Origin: Phyllobacterium phragmitis
GTDB taxonomy: Bacteria; Pseudomonadota; Alphaproteobacteria; Rhizobiales; Rhizobiaceae
Direction of reading: 5' to 3'
Assembly (NCBI RefSeq): GCF_002980495.1
Contig: NZ_PVBR01000030.1
Location: 1-53,069, forward strand
Length of the DNA: 53,069 nt
The notes below the pieces were generated by a model. That model was not told where the DNA came from. It ran no database searches and worked only from the letters and a program-made list of their open reading frames with translations. Every line of letters starts with the position of its first letter. Positions within the stretch are counted from its first letter, which is position 1. Position numbers and translations under genes: made by a program. This document shows positions 27,609 through 36,327 of the stretch, piece by piece.

Positions 27609-28571
27609 ATGACGCAGCAGTTTGATCTCTTCGTTGCAAACGGGGTAGCATCTGCGAAGGTGACTGGTTCATCGGCGATGAGGCACCGTTCTCCGGCTGC
27701 GTTGAGCGAAGACGACATGGTGCGGCATCTCCAGGAGACCGGCCGGTACCGTGTCCTGAAAAAACTCGAGCCTCGTTCTGTCACTGCGGCCGCGCGACCC
27801 GGATTTCCGCTGAATGGCGTGATCCTCGACACCGAAACCACCGGCCTCAACCATCGCAAGGACGAGATCATCGAGATCGGAGCCGTTGCGTTCACATTCG
27901 ATGAGGCCGGTAATATCGTCGGTGTCTACAGTGGACTGCAGCAACCGGACATTTCGATCCCACCGGAAATCACCCGTCTCACCGGTATCACCGACGAGAT
28001 GGTGACAGGCCAGATGATCGATGTCGATCAACTGGGCTCGATCGTCGAGCCGGCCGATCTCGTGATCGCGCACAACGCCGGTTTCGACCGACCGTTCTGC
28101 GAGGCCTTCTCAGCCATTTTCGTCGGAAAAGCCTGGGCCTGCTCGATCTGCGAAATCGACTGGGCGGCCCGTGGCTTCGAAGGCACCAAGCTTGGCTACC
28201 TGATCGGGCAGGCGGGCTATTTCCACGAGGGCCATCGGGCCGTCGATGACTGCTTTGCCCTGCTCGAGGTCCTCGTACAGGGTGGGAGAGAGCCGGGACG
28301 AACGCCGTTTGCCGAGCTCTATGCGGCAAGCCAGCGATCCCGTGTGCGCATCTTCGCGGAAAACAGCCCATTCGATATGAAAGATAACCTGAAGGCGCGC
28401 GGCTACCGATGGTCGGATGGCAGTGACGGTCGTTCGAAGTCCTGGTGGATCGAACTTGCGGAAGACGCACGCGAGGACGAACTTCGTTATCTGCGGTTGG
28501 AAATCTATCGCTGGGAGGACGCCGACCGACCGGTCAAGCGCCTCACCGCATTTGATCGCTTCAAGGCCTGA
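27609..28571 (+). CDS. 3'-5' exonuclease of the DnaQ (DEDDh) superfamily
   Basis: A 320-residue protein whose middle is a DEDDh exonuclease: ExoI VILDTETTGL (Asp74, Glu76), ExoII IAHNAGFDRPF and ExoIII HEGHRAVDDC with the general-base His. About 70 residues precede the domain, and about 90 follow (DMKDNLKARGYRWSDG, then SKSWWIEL), a tail seen in stand-alone rhizobial 3'-5' exonucleases. It is therefore not the DNA polymerase III epsilon subunit but a proofreading/repair-type nuclease. It is a monocistronic gene among mobile remnants, which may mean plasmid or island location. Confidence 0.88.
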   Translation: MTQQFDLFVANGVASAKVTGSSAMRHRSPAALSEDDMVRHLQETGRYRVLKKLEPRSVTAAARPGFPLNGVILDTETTGLNHRKDEIIEIGAVAFTFDEAGNIVGVYSGLQQPDISIPPEITRLTGITDEMVTGQMIDVDQLGSIVEPADLVIAHNAGFDRPFCEAFSAIFVGKAWACSICEIDWAARGFEGTKLGYLIGQAGYFHEGHRAVDDCFALLEVLVQGGREPGRTPFAELYAASQRSRVRIFAENSPFDMKDNLKARGYRWSDGSDGRSKSWWIELAEDAREDELRYLRLEIYRWEDADRPVKRLTAFDRFKA

Positions 28572-28752
28572 CAAGCTATCATCGTGCGAGTAGGCATCCA
28601 GTGATGAGCGGCGCGGGATTCCTTTTCAAGGGCCGTTACGAAGCGAGCCGCTGGCGCCGTTGGCACGGCTCTTATGCTGCATTCGGCATCCGGGACGTGA
28701 ACGTCGCTCTGGTAACGGCAATCGTGGTGCCCGTATTGCCGGTAACAATGTC

Positions 28753-28816
28753 TGTCGAACTGCACTTAATTGTAAGAATGCGCCGGTTTGATCGCGCTGC
28801 TGTATTTAATTGTGAG
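28753..28816. repeat. Transposon-end-like repeats: TGTCG plus two 16-bp direct repeats
   Basis: TGTCGAAC is followed by TGCACTTAATTGTAAG (28761) and, exactly 40 bp on, TGTATTTAATTGTGAG (28801). This resembles the arrayed binding sites at the ends of Tn7/Tn5053/Mu-like transposons and matches the repeats at 15235-15480. The stretch 28574-28752 before it holds no gene I can support. Confidence 0.45.
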
Positions 28817-29017
28817 CCGATCAGGCCGGCCGCGCTTGCGTTTCAGAAGTGACATAACCGTTCCATCCGACTGAAACAGTTTGAGCAGGCGGTAGGTGGT
28901 CGCGCGACTTAGCCCGAGGTCGATACTCAGCTTCTCGACATTGCCTGCATCCTCGCCGCTTTCTCCCCGCTGGAAAAAATCACGAATCGCGTCGGCCGTC
29001 GACAAGCTTCCTCCCAC
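28766..29017 (-). pseudogene. Mu/TnsB-type transposase, N-terminal HTH fragment
   Basis: An 83-residue frame from a GTG at 29017 contains a helix-turn-helix LSIDLGLSRATTYRLLKLFQ followed by GTVMSLLKRKRGRP. This is the pattern of the N-terminal DNA-binding domain of Mu/TnsB/TniA-like transposases (RATVYRL... GTVSSL... KRGRP). It stops after the basic linker, without any DDE catalytic domain. Its 3' end runs into the TGTCG/GCACTTAATT repeats, as if an internal deletion fused the gene start to a transposon end. Confidence 0.5.
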
Positions 29018-29142
29018 TCAATGCATGCGAGACATGATGCTCATCCGCTAAGCGCAGCTGCCATTATTACATGAGAGGGCGGCAAGCGGCACCTGCATTT
29101 GGCTCGATCCCATATCCGGAGCTCTTGTTTTTCCGCCCTGAT

Positions 29143-30111
29143 CTAAGTTGAGGACTGAGGAGTGTGCCCTAGCGCGGTGATGCGCAAGGAAGGATACAAG
29201 CTGTTTACAGCCTCGACATCCGCCGTAAGCTCCGCAATCATCCAGTCCCTGACCTTGCCGACGATTGGACGGACTGGCTTGTCACGCAGTCTGACGAGAT
29301 GGCAGCGGCGACCGGTGACCATGAGATGTTCGCGCGCCGGCACCAGTGCGCGGGTCCTCAGCCAATGCGCGACAACGTTGAGCCAGCCAAGTGCCACGCC
29401 CTGGCCCAGCAGGGCCGCCTGCACGACGATCGCATAATCCGAGAAGATCATGGAATTCTGCATGTCGCTGCCATTGGCGGGAGTAAACAGTTTCGACCAG
29501 TTCGGCTGTGCGTCGCTCAGGTTGATCGTCGTATCGGGCACGCGGCCAATTCCTCCGCCGGACATGGCATGGCTCTTCAAATAGTCGGGGCTGCAGATTG
29601 GCAGGAGGATTTCCGGCATGACGAAAGCCGCCTCATGGCGCTCATCCGGCCCATCTACAAAGCGCATGCCGAGATCGACATCGTTGACGGGTCCCGACAG
29701 GGCGCCCATCACCAGTTGGAAACGCAGATCAACGCTGGGAAATTGCTTCTTGAACTCAGCCATTTTCGGCATCATCCAATGCGTGGTGAAGCCGGTTGAT
29801 ACGGATAGTGACACCGTTTCCAAACCAGTCTTACGGTCTGCGATCTCTCGTAGGGCGCTTTCGATCCCAGCAAAGCCGCGCGCGATGGCATCAAACAGCA
29901 ATTGACCCGTTTCCGTTAGATTCACACCGCCGGGCTGGCGAAGAAATAGCGTAGTATCAAGATGTTCCTCAAGCCGTGACATCATGCGGCTCACTGCGGC
30001 AGGCGTGACGTTCAACTCGTCCGCGGCCCTCGAAAAGCTGCCACAGCGCGCAGCCGCCTCGAAAGTAAAGAGGCCGTTCATGGATGGCAGGGATCGCCGA
30101 AGGAGCGTCAT
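29143..30111 (-). CDS. LysR-family regulator, GcvA-like
   Basis: A 322-residue LysR protein. The N-terminal winged helix (LPSMNGLFTFEAAARCGSFS, then RAADELNVTPAAVSRMMSRL) is of the GcvA/AmpR-like type, followed by a two-lobed effector domain. It is divergent from the ABC/catabolic operon that begins at 30343, with 231 bp between the starts, so it is the probable regulator of that operon. I could not pick out a convincing T-N11-A palindrome in the gap. Confidence 0.9.
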   Translation of the reverse strand: MTLLRRSLPSMNGLFTFEAAARCGSFSRAADELNVTPAAVSRMMSRLEEHLDTTLFLRQPGGVNLTETGQLLFDAIARGFAGIESALREIADRKTGLETVSLSVSTGFTTHWMMPKMAEFKKQFPSVDLRFQLVMGALSGPVNDVDLGMRFVDGPDERHEAAFVMPEILLPICSPDYLKSHAMSGGGIGRVPDTTINLSDAQPNWSKLFTPANGSDMQNSMIFSDYAIVVQAALLGQGVALGWLNVVAHWLRTRALVPAREHLMVTGRRCHLVRLRDKPVRPIVGKVRDWMIAELTADVEAVNSLYPSLRITALGHTPQSST

Positions 30112-30342
30112 TACATTTTGTAACAGCCCTTCGATTTTTTTTCAATTGCGCGTCTGTAAGTTGTTTGGTTTGTTGAGTGCCAGCGAAGGCAGAAGACCTT
30201 CCATGTAATCAGGGGAACGTGACGGTTTGATCGTTGATGAGCGCTTTGCGCCATGTACCGTCAGTCTGTTCGTGTTTCTGCAGGAACGCATTGCCAGACC
30301 TCGGCATGTTGCCGCGGTTGTCAGACTTTGCAGTGGAATCAC

Positions 30343-31434
30343 ATGATTGATCAACCGAAAAAAGAGCGCGTCACCGTTTCCATCAAGAAGGCGACTAAGT
30401 CGTACGGGGCCTTTCGTGCGCTCGATGACGTTAGCCTCGATGTATCTCCCGGCGAATTTGTGTCCATTCTCGGCCCCTCCGGCTCGGGCAAGACGACTCT
30501 GCTGGGCATCCTGGGAGGCTTTGTCCAGCCGACGTCCGGCTCGATCTGGTTGGGAACCAGAGATATTACATTTGAGCCGCCACATAAGCGCGAGATCGGC
30601 ATCGTCTTCCAGAACTATGCGCTATTCCCACATATGAGCGTTGGCGAGAACATTACCTTTCCGCTCAGGGCGCGACGCCTGCCGAAGTCGACTTGGCCGG
30701 AAAAACTCAAGTCTGCGCTCGAGATGGTTGAACTTGTCGGCTACGAGGGTCGGCGGATCCATGAACTGTCGGGCGGCCAGCGTCAGCGCGTGGCGCTGGC
30801 GCGCGCCATGGTCTTCGAGCCTGGCCTCATTCTCATGGACGAGCCTCTCTCGGCGCTCGACAAACAACTGCGCGAGACTATGCAGATCGAGCTCAAGCGA
30901 CTGCACAAACGGCTCGGCGCCACGATCATATATGTCACGCACGATCAGCGTGAGGCGCTCACGATGAGCGACCGCGTGGCAATCATGAACAAGGGACGGT
31001 TCGTGCAGGTCGACACGCCGGAACGGCTGCACGATCATCCCGCGAATGCCTTCGTTGCCAGCTTCATTGGCGAAGCCACGCTGCTGGCGGTCCAGCGCGC
31101 GCACGGCGACGCCGTACGCCTCGGTGACCAGGTGCTGAAAACAACGCGCTGCGTGCCCGATGGCGACAACCTGCATCTCGTGGTCCATTCCGAAAAGCTG
31201 ACGGTGGCAGACGGGTCGCAGGCCGACAGTTGCAACAGGCTGACCTGCATCATCACTGACACGCTCTACCAAGGCGAGAGCATTCGCGTTTTCGTCAAGC
31301 CTGATGTCGGCGGGGAGCTGAGCTTCCGGCTGCCCAGCAATCATGCCGGCCGCGCACTGATGAAATCGCCGGGTGAGAGGATCACGCTGGCGCTGCACCC
31401 GGAAGATACAATTATCGTCCCCGATGCGGGATGA
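30343..31434 (+). CDS. ABC transporter ATP-binding protein, PotA type
   Basis: A 363-residue ATPase starting MIDQPKKERV at 30343. Walker A is GPSGSGKTT, the Q-loop is in IVFQNYALFPHM, the signature is [15 protein letters not shown], Walker B is LILMDEPLSALD, and the His switch is in VTHDQREALT. A TOBE domain fills the last 110 residues. The in-frame ATG at 30253 would add a Cys-rich non-conserved tail. It is the first gene of the run on the plus strand. Its partner binding protein and permeases come after two enzyme genes (33589-36327), so transporter and enzymes are interleaved in one operon. Confidence 0.93.
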   Translation: MIDQPKKERVTVSIKKATKSYGAFRALDDVSLDVSPGEFVSILGPSGSGKTTLLGILGGFVQPTSGSIWLGTRDITFEPPHKREIGIVFQNYALFPHMSVGENITFPLRARRLPKSTWPEKLKSALEMVELVGYEGRRIHELSGGQRQRVALARAMVFEPGLILMDEPLSALDKQLRETMQIELKRLHKRLGATIIYVTHDQREALTMSDRVAIMNKGRFVQVDTPERLHDHPANAFVASFIGEATLLAVQRAHGDAVRLGDQVLKTTRCVPDGDNLHLVVHSEKLTVADGSQADSCNRLTCIITDTLYQGESIRVFVKPDVGGELSFRLPSNHAGRALMKSPGERITLALHPEDTIIVPDAG

Positions 31435-31471
31435 CGACTCCCATTCAATATACTCAACAAGGATGAAGACG

Positions 31472-32203
31472 ATGAAACTCATGCAATTCAAGGTTATGAC
31501 CTTCGACGTGGTCGGCACTTTGATCGATTTTGAAAGCGGGGTGCTCAATGCAGTTCGTGCTCTTGGCGGCGAAAAGGCGGCGAAGGCGACCGACGATGAG
31601 ATTTTCGAGCCCTACAAGCGTGGCCGTGAGAAATTTTATGGCCGCTCTTCCTTCGCGATGAAGGATGTCTACCTTTCGCTTGCCAATGAAGTCGGCTTCC
31701 GGAATGACAATGCCACAGCTGAAGCCTTCCAGCTTGCCGTGCTGCGCTGGCCGGCCTTCGCCGACTCCGTCGAGGCGCTCGCCCGGCTGCGCAAGAATTT
31801 CCGCCTGGTCGCCATGACCAATGCCGACCGGACCGCCTTTTCGGCCTATTCCGACACGCTCGGCAATCCGTTCCACGACAGCGTTACCTGCGACGAAACG
31901 GGCTGCGCCAAGCCCAATCCGCAGTTCTTCGCTTTCAATAAGGGCCGCCAGACCGCCTTCGGTTTCAGGCAGTCGGAAATCCTGCATGTCGCCCAAAGCC
32001 AGTACCACGACATCGGCGTCGCCCACGAACTTGACTATACGACCTGCTGGATCGAGCGGCGCCAGTATCAACAGGGTTTTGGCGGCACACCGGAGCCCAA
32101 GGCGGTGACCAAACCCGACTTCCACTTTTCCACGCTCAAGCAATTGGCTGATGCCGTGGATGCGGAAATCGCGGCGGCCGTCACGACCGCAACGGCAGCC
32201 TGA
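31472..32203 (+). CDS. HAD-superfamily hydrolase, haloacid dehalogenase type II-like
   Basis: A 243-residue HAD protein. The nucleophile Asp is in TFDVVGTLID (motif I), motif II is VAMTNADR, and motif III/IV is near CAKPNPQFF and AQSQYHDIGVAH. Type II haloacid dehalogenases displace a halide from 2-haloacids, but many relatives are phosphatases of unknown substrate. DVVGT rather than DxDGT fits the dehalogenase-like branch, which lacks the second Asp needed by phosphatases. AAGGA lies eight bases before the ATG at 31472. It is in the operon between the ATPase and the FAD oxidoreductase. Confidence 0.85.
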   Translation: MKLMQFKVMTFDVVGTLIDFESGVLNAVRALGGEKAAKATDDEIFEPYKRGREKFYGRSSFAMKDVYLSLANEVGFRNDNATAEAFQLAVLRWPAFADSVEALARLRKNFRLVAMTNADRTAFSAYSDTLGNPFHDSVTCDETGCAKPNPQFFAFNKGRQTAFGFRQSEILHVAQSQYHDIGVAHELDYTTCWIERRQYQQGFGGTPEPKAVTKPDFHFSTLKQLADAVDAEIAAAVTTATAA

Positions 32204-32222
32204 ACACAAGAGAGCAAAACCG

Positions 32223-33527
32223 ATGACCGCCCATCCTCCCTTTCCGGACATCCGATCCCTGTGGCAGGAGACCGTTTCCCACCGCCCCGTCTTCGACGGG
32301 CTGACGGGCAGTCATCAGTTTGACGTCGCCATAATCGGTGGCGGCTATACCGGTCTGTCGACGGCGCGCTATCTTGCGCGGCGTGGTCTTTCCGCAGTGG
32401 TACTGGAGGCAAGCCAGATCGGATGGGGGGCGAGCGGCCGCAACGGCGGCGTGGTTTCAGGAAAGTTCAGATTGTCCTTTTCCGACATCGCCGTGCGTTA
32501 CGGACTTGAAACAGCGCGCCGCATGCATGACCTTGGCATCGAGGCGATAGAACATGTCGGCGAACTGGTGGAGGATTACGGCATTGCCTCTGCCGACTAT
32601 CGCCCCACTGGCTCGCTGCGATGCGCCCACAACCAGATCTCGCTGGACGGCCTCAAAAAAGAAGTCGCATGGCTGAGGACTACACTGGGCGACCATGCGT
32701 GCTCCATCCTGTCGTCCGAACAGATGGAAGCCGAGACCGGCTCGCGTGACTTCGTCGGCGGCATGCTCAATACGCATGGCGGCGTCATTCATCCGCTGAA
32801 TTTCGTCCTGGGCATGGCGGGCGGCCTGAAGGCCGCGGGCATCGCCATCCATGAGAAGACGCCGGTAACAGCGATCCGGCGAGATCGCGACGGCGTCGTG
32901 CTGGAAACCCCCGGCGGGACCGTGTCGGCCGCTCAGGTCGTGATCGCCACCAATTCCTATTCCGACCTGACGCCGGCGACCTCGGCTGTGCGAAAGTCCC
33001 TCATCCCGTTCCGCTCCGCAATGATCGCCACCGCACCGCTGACGGGAAATCTCAATGAAGGCCTTCTGTCCCAGCGCCGGAGCTATACCGAGACCCGCCG
33101 CATGATGCGCTGGTTCCGCAGGGCTGGCGACCGATTGATGTATGGTGGCCGGGGCGCCTTCGGCAGAACCGATTCCGAGAGCGCCTTTGCCGCTCTACAC
33201 AAGGCTATGGTGCGCCAGTTTCCCGACCTCGCGTCGGTATCCGTCACGCACCGCTGGTCGGGACTGGTCGCCATGACCATGGATAGCATTCCCCATCTTG
33301 GCCGGTTCGATGACCGCGTGATTTATGCGGTCGGCTACAACGGCACCGGCGTCGCATTGGCTTCCAACATGGGCCGCTATGTCGCGGATATGATTGCGGG
33401 CGAGAAGCCTGCTCTCGGGCTCCTGACTTCCGAGCCACTTAAGCCCGTGCCCCTTTATCCCATCAGGGAACCGGCCATCCGGCTCGTCGCCGGCTGGTAC
33501 CAGTTTCTCGATGCAATCGGGCGCTAA
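32223..33527 (+). CDS. FAD-dependent amine oxidoreductase, DAO family (PuuB-like)
   Basis: A 434-residue flavoenzyme. The FAD-binding motif is VAIIGGGYTGLSTARYLARR (GxGxxG), followed by GWGASGRNGG near residue 80, typical of gamma-glutamylputrescine oxidase and related DAO proteins. C-terminal GYNGTGVALASNMGRY closes the FAD site. It would oxidise a secondary or primary amine to an imine/aldehyde with H2O2 or another acceptor. Next to a polyamine-type importer and aldehyde dehydrogenases, oxidation of the imported amine is the natural role. Confidence 0.9.
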   Translation: MTAHPPFPDIRSLWQETVSHRPVFDGLTGSHQFDVAIIGGGYTGLSTARYLARRGLSAVVLEASQIGWGASGRNGGVVSGKFRLSFSDIAVRYGLETARRMHDLGIEAIEHVGELVEDYGIASADYRPTGSLRCAHNQISLDGLKKEVAWLRTTLGDHACSILSSEQMEAETGSRDFVGGMLNTHGGVIHPLNFVLGMAGGLKAAGIAIHEKTPVTAIRRDRDGVVLETPGGTVSAAQVVIATNSYSDLTPATSAVRKSLIPFRSAMIATAPLTGNLNEGLLSQRRSYTETRRMMRWFRRAGDRLMYGGRGAFGRTDSESAFAALHKAMVRQFPDLASVSVTHRWSGLVAMTMDSIPHLGRFDDRVIYAVGYNGTGVALASNMGRYVADMIAGEKPALGLLTSEPLKPVPLYPIREPAIRLVAGWYQFLDAIGR

Positions 33528-33588
33528 GACCCGAAAGTCGCATATGAACCGGGGCATCAAGTCCCGCAAAGAAAGAGGAGAACCACTA

Positions 33589-34629
33589 ATGACCTACAGA
33601 CTTTCCATGATCGCGCTATCCGCATCGGCCGCGGTCTTTCTGGCTGGCACGGCATCCGCGGAGCAAGTTACCTTCGTGTCGCAGGGCGGCGCCTATCAGG
33701 AAGCCCAGACCAAGGCGATCCTCGATCCGGTTGCTGAACTGCTCGGTATCACTGTCAATCAGGACAGCTCTCCAGACGCTTGGCCGGTCATCAAGACGCA
33801 GGCCGCCTCCGGCAAGATCATCTGGGACGTGATCGATACCCCCGCGAAAGATTGTATCCGTGGCGGCGAGCAGGGCATGATCGCAAAGCTCGACTTCTCC
33901 AAGATCCCAAACGCGGGGAAGATGCCGGCGGCCTATAAGAGCCCTTATTCGGTGGCCTATGAATTCTATTCAAGCGTGCTCGCCTATAACAAGGACAAAT
34001 TCGGCGACAATCCGCCCAAGACGTGGGCTGACTTCTGGGACGTGAAGAAATTCCCCGGCGCCCGGGCCTTGCGCAACCATCCCCTCGCCACTCTCGAAGC
34101 AGCATTGCTCGCTGATGGGGTGCCGGCCGACAAGCTCTATCCGCTCGATGTCGATCGCGCCTTCAAGAAGCTCGAGGAAATCAAGCCGCATGTGTCTGTC
34201 TGGTGGACCTCGGGCGCACAGTCGGCACAGTTGCTCGCCGACGGCGAAGTCGACATGGAAATGGCCTGGAACGGCCGCGTGGCGGCGGTCGTCAAGGAAG
34301 GCGCGCCGATCGGCTACTCCTTCAACCAAGGCTTCCTTCAATATACGTCGCTCTGCATCCTTAAGGGCGCGCCCAACATGGAAACCGCAGTCAAGTTCGT
34401 CAATGCCGCGCTGACACCGGATATCCAGGCGAACTTCCCGGCCTATATCGACTATGGCCCGGGCAACCCCGAAGCCTACAAGACCGGCAAGATTTCGCCG
34501 GAACGTGCGGCTGAAATGCCAAGTTCACCGGAAAATGCAGCTATTCAGGTACTGGTCGCCGACGAATGGTGGAGCTCGCCCGCCGGCGAGGATGCGCAAA
34601 AGCGCTGGGCCTCGTTCATCCAGCAGTAA
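33589..34629 (+). CDS. Periplasmic binding protein, spermidine/putrescine type
   Basis: A 346-residue solute-binding protein. The ATG at 33589 follows GAGGAGAACC. A Sec signal (MIALSASAAVFLAGTASAEQ) precedes VTFVSQGGAYQEAQ, the typical opening of PotD-like proteins. The later motif WNGRVAAVVKEGAPI is near the ligand cleft. An in-frame ATG at 33511 would spoil the signal peptide. It serves the two permeases directly downstream. Confidence 0.92.
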   Translation: MTYRLSMIALSASAAVFLAGTASAEQVTFVSQGGAYQEAQTKAILDPVAELLGITVNQDSSPDAWPVIKTQAASGKIIWDVIDTPAKDCIRGGEQGMIAKLDFSKIPNAGKMPAAYKSPYSVAYEFYSSVLAYNKDKFGDNPPKTWADFWDVKKFPGARALRNHPLATLEAALLADGVPADKLYPLDVDRAFKKLEEIKPHVSVWWTSGAQSAQLLADGEVDMEMAWNGRVAAVVKEGAPIGYSFNQGFLQYTSLCILKGAPNMETAVKFVNAALTPDIQANFPAYIDYGPGNPEAYKTGKISPERAAEMPSSPENAAIQVLVADEWWSSPAGEDAQKRWASFIQQ

Positions 34630-34653
34630 TCACGGGCCTTTGGAGGGTCACTG

Positions 34654-35526
34654 ATGACGAAGTCGACGCGAAATCCCTCGGAACTGCATGAGCGGCGCGA
34701 GCAGAGGCTCATGCTGCTGCTGCTGGCTCCAGCGCTTCTGGTCATCATCATCTTGCTGGTTCTGCCACTGCTATGGCTGGCTTGGCAGTCGATCTGGCAG
34801 GACGGCCGCTTTACGCTCGCCCACTACGAGCGGTTTCTGACGGATTCCGTCTATTGGGCGACTTTCCTGCAAACCTTCCGCATCGCCGCGATCGTCACGC
34901 TGCTGACGGTTGTCCTCGGCTACCCCGTCGCCTATGTGGCGGCGGGGGCGCCCCAACGCTGGAGCATCCTTATCCTGACCATGGTGTTGCTTCCGTTCTG
35001 GACCTCGGTGTTGGTGCGCGCCTATGCCTGGCTGATCCTGCTTCAGCGCAACGGCATCATCAATTCGGCGCTGACAGGCTCCGGCTTGATCGATACGCCG
35101 CTGCGCCTGGTCAACAACGAATTCGGCACGGTCATGGCAACAATTCATATCCTGCTGCCCTTCATGGTGCTGCCGCTTTATGCAACGATGAAGAAAATCC
35201 CGGGTGAATTGACCATGGCCGGCGCCAGCCTGGGTGGATCGCCGATGCATGTTTTCCTGCGCGTCTTCCTGCCGCTGTCGCTGCCGGGCTTGATCGCCGG
35301 CATGGTGCTGGTCTTCGTGCTGACGCTTGGCTTCTATATCACGCCGGAGCTGCTCGGCGGCGGACGCACCTACATGGTCTCCATGCTGGTTTCGCGCAAT
35401 ATCGAGGTCTACAACGAATGGGGCGCCGCCTCGTCAATCAGCGTGGTACTAATGATCTGCGTCTTCCTCGTCTTCCGCCTGGCGAGCCTGCTCATACCAT
35501 TCGAACGCATCATGGGAACGAGGTGA
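34654..35526 (+). CDS. ABC transporter permease, PotB type
   Basis: A 290-residue inner-membrane permease with six transmembrane segments, the first long one from about residue 20 (LMLLLLAPALLVIIILLVLP). The EAA-type loop is MAGASLGGSPMHVFLRVFLP. It starts 25 bp after the binding-protein gene and three bases separate its stop from the next permease. It forms the channel with the PotC-like partner. Confidence 0.92.
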   Translation: MTKSTRNPSELHERREQRLMLLLLAPALLVIIILLVLPLLWLAWQSIWQDGRFTLAHYERFLTDSVYWATFLQTFRIAAIVTLLTVVLGYPVAYVAAGAPQRWSILILTMVLLPFWTSVLVRAYAWLILLQRNGIINSALTGSGLIDTPLRLVNNEFGTVMATIHILLPFMVLPLYATMKKIPGELTMAGASLGGSPMHVFLRVFLPLSLPGLIAGMVLVFVLTLGFYITPELLGGGRTYMVSMLVSRNIEVYNEWGAASSISVVLMICVFLVFRLASLLIPFERIMGTR

Positions 35527-35529
35527 CGC

Positions 35530-36327
35530 ATGAGCCTGTCGAAAGTCCTTCTCTACGGTTTCGTGGTCCTCATCCTTGCCTGGCTAATCATACCGGTTCT
35601 GATCATCCTGCCGATGTCCTTTTCCGGCGCTCGTTTCCTCGCCTTTCCGCCACCTTCCTGGTCGCTGAGGTGGTATGAATCTTACCTGGGCGGTGCCGCT
35701 TGGATGCAGGCCACGCGCGTCAGCCTGATCGTCGGCGTCTGCAGTGCCGTGATCGCGACCATCTTCGGTACGGCCGCAGCCTATGCTCTGAACCTTACGC
35801 AGTCGCGCCTGGTTCGTAGCCTGCAAGCATTGCTGCTGCTGCCGCTGATCGTCCCGATTGTCATCACCGCCGTCGGCGTCTTCCTCGTTTACGCACAGGT
35901 CGGGCTGCTTGCCTCCATGACCGGGCTTATCCTCGCCAATGTGATGCTGGGACTGCCTTATGTCGTTACCTCGGTTCTGGTCGGGCTTCGCAAGTTCGAC
36001 CCAACACAGGAAATGGTATCGCGCAGCCTCGGCATGAACAGATGGCGCACCTTCTTTGCTGTCACCCTGCCGCAAATCCGGCCGAGCGTGATTTCCGGTT
36101 TGCTGTTCGCCTTTATCTCGGCAATCGACGAGACGGTCGTGTCGCTCTTCATCTCCGGCGGAGAGTACCAGACGCTGACCAAGCGTATGTTCACCGCGTT
36201 GCGTGACGAGATCGATCCGACCATCGCGTCGATCAGCTCGCTGCTGACGACGATTTCCTTCATCCTGCTGATGCTGGCGGCGCTGAACGCACGCAACGCT
36301 GATCGCTCCCAAGGGCGGGCGACATGA
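35530..36327 (+). CDS. ABC transporter permease, PotC type
   Basis: A 265-residue permease with six transmembrane segments. The coupling loop is VSRSLGMNRWRTFFAVTLP, followed by IRPSVISGLLFAFISAIDE as in PotC. Its stop overlaps the start of the GMC oxidoreductase gene (ATGA), so transport and oxidation are translationally coupled. Confidence 0.92.
   Translation: MSLSKVLLYGFVVLILAWLIIPVLIILPMSFSGARFLAFPPPSWSLRWYESYLGGAAWMQATRVSLIVGVCSAVIATIFGTAAAYALNLTQSRLVRSLQALLLLPLIVPIVITAVGVFLVYAQVGLLASMTGLILANVMLGLPYVVTSVLVGLRKFDPTQEMVSRSLGMNRWRTFFAVTLPQIRPSVISGLLFAFISAIDETVVSLFISGGEYQTLTKRMFTALRDEIDPTIASISSLLTTISFILLMLAALNARNADRSQGRAT

Noticed and set aside
15235-28757. Siderophore locus as cargo of one transposon bounded by the two TGTCG/GCACTTAATT ends
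   Set aside because: Both TGTCG termini point the same way on the plus strand, so they cannot be the two inverted ends of a single element.
28601-28852. 83-codon plus-strand frame with a hydrophobic stretch
   Set aside because: It has a composition typical of non-coding GC-rich DNA and runs through the transposon-end repeats.
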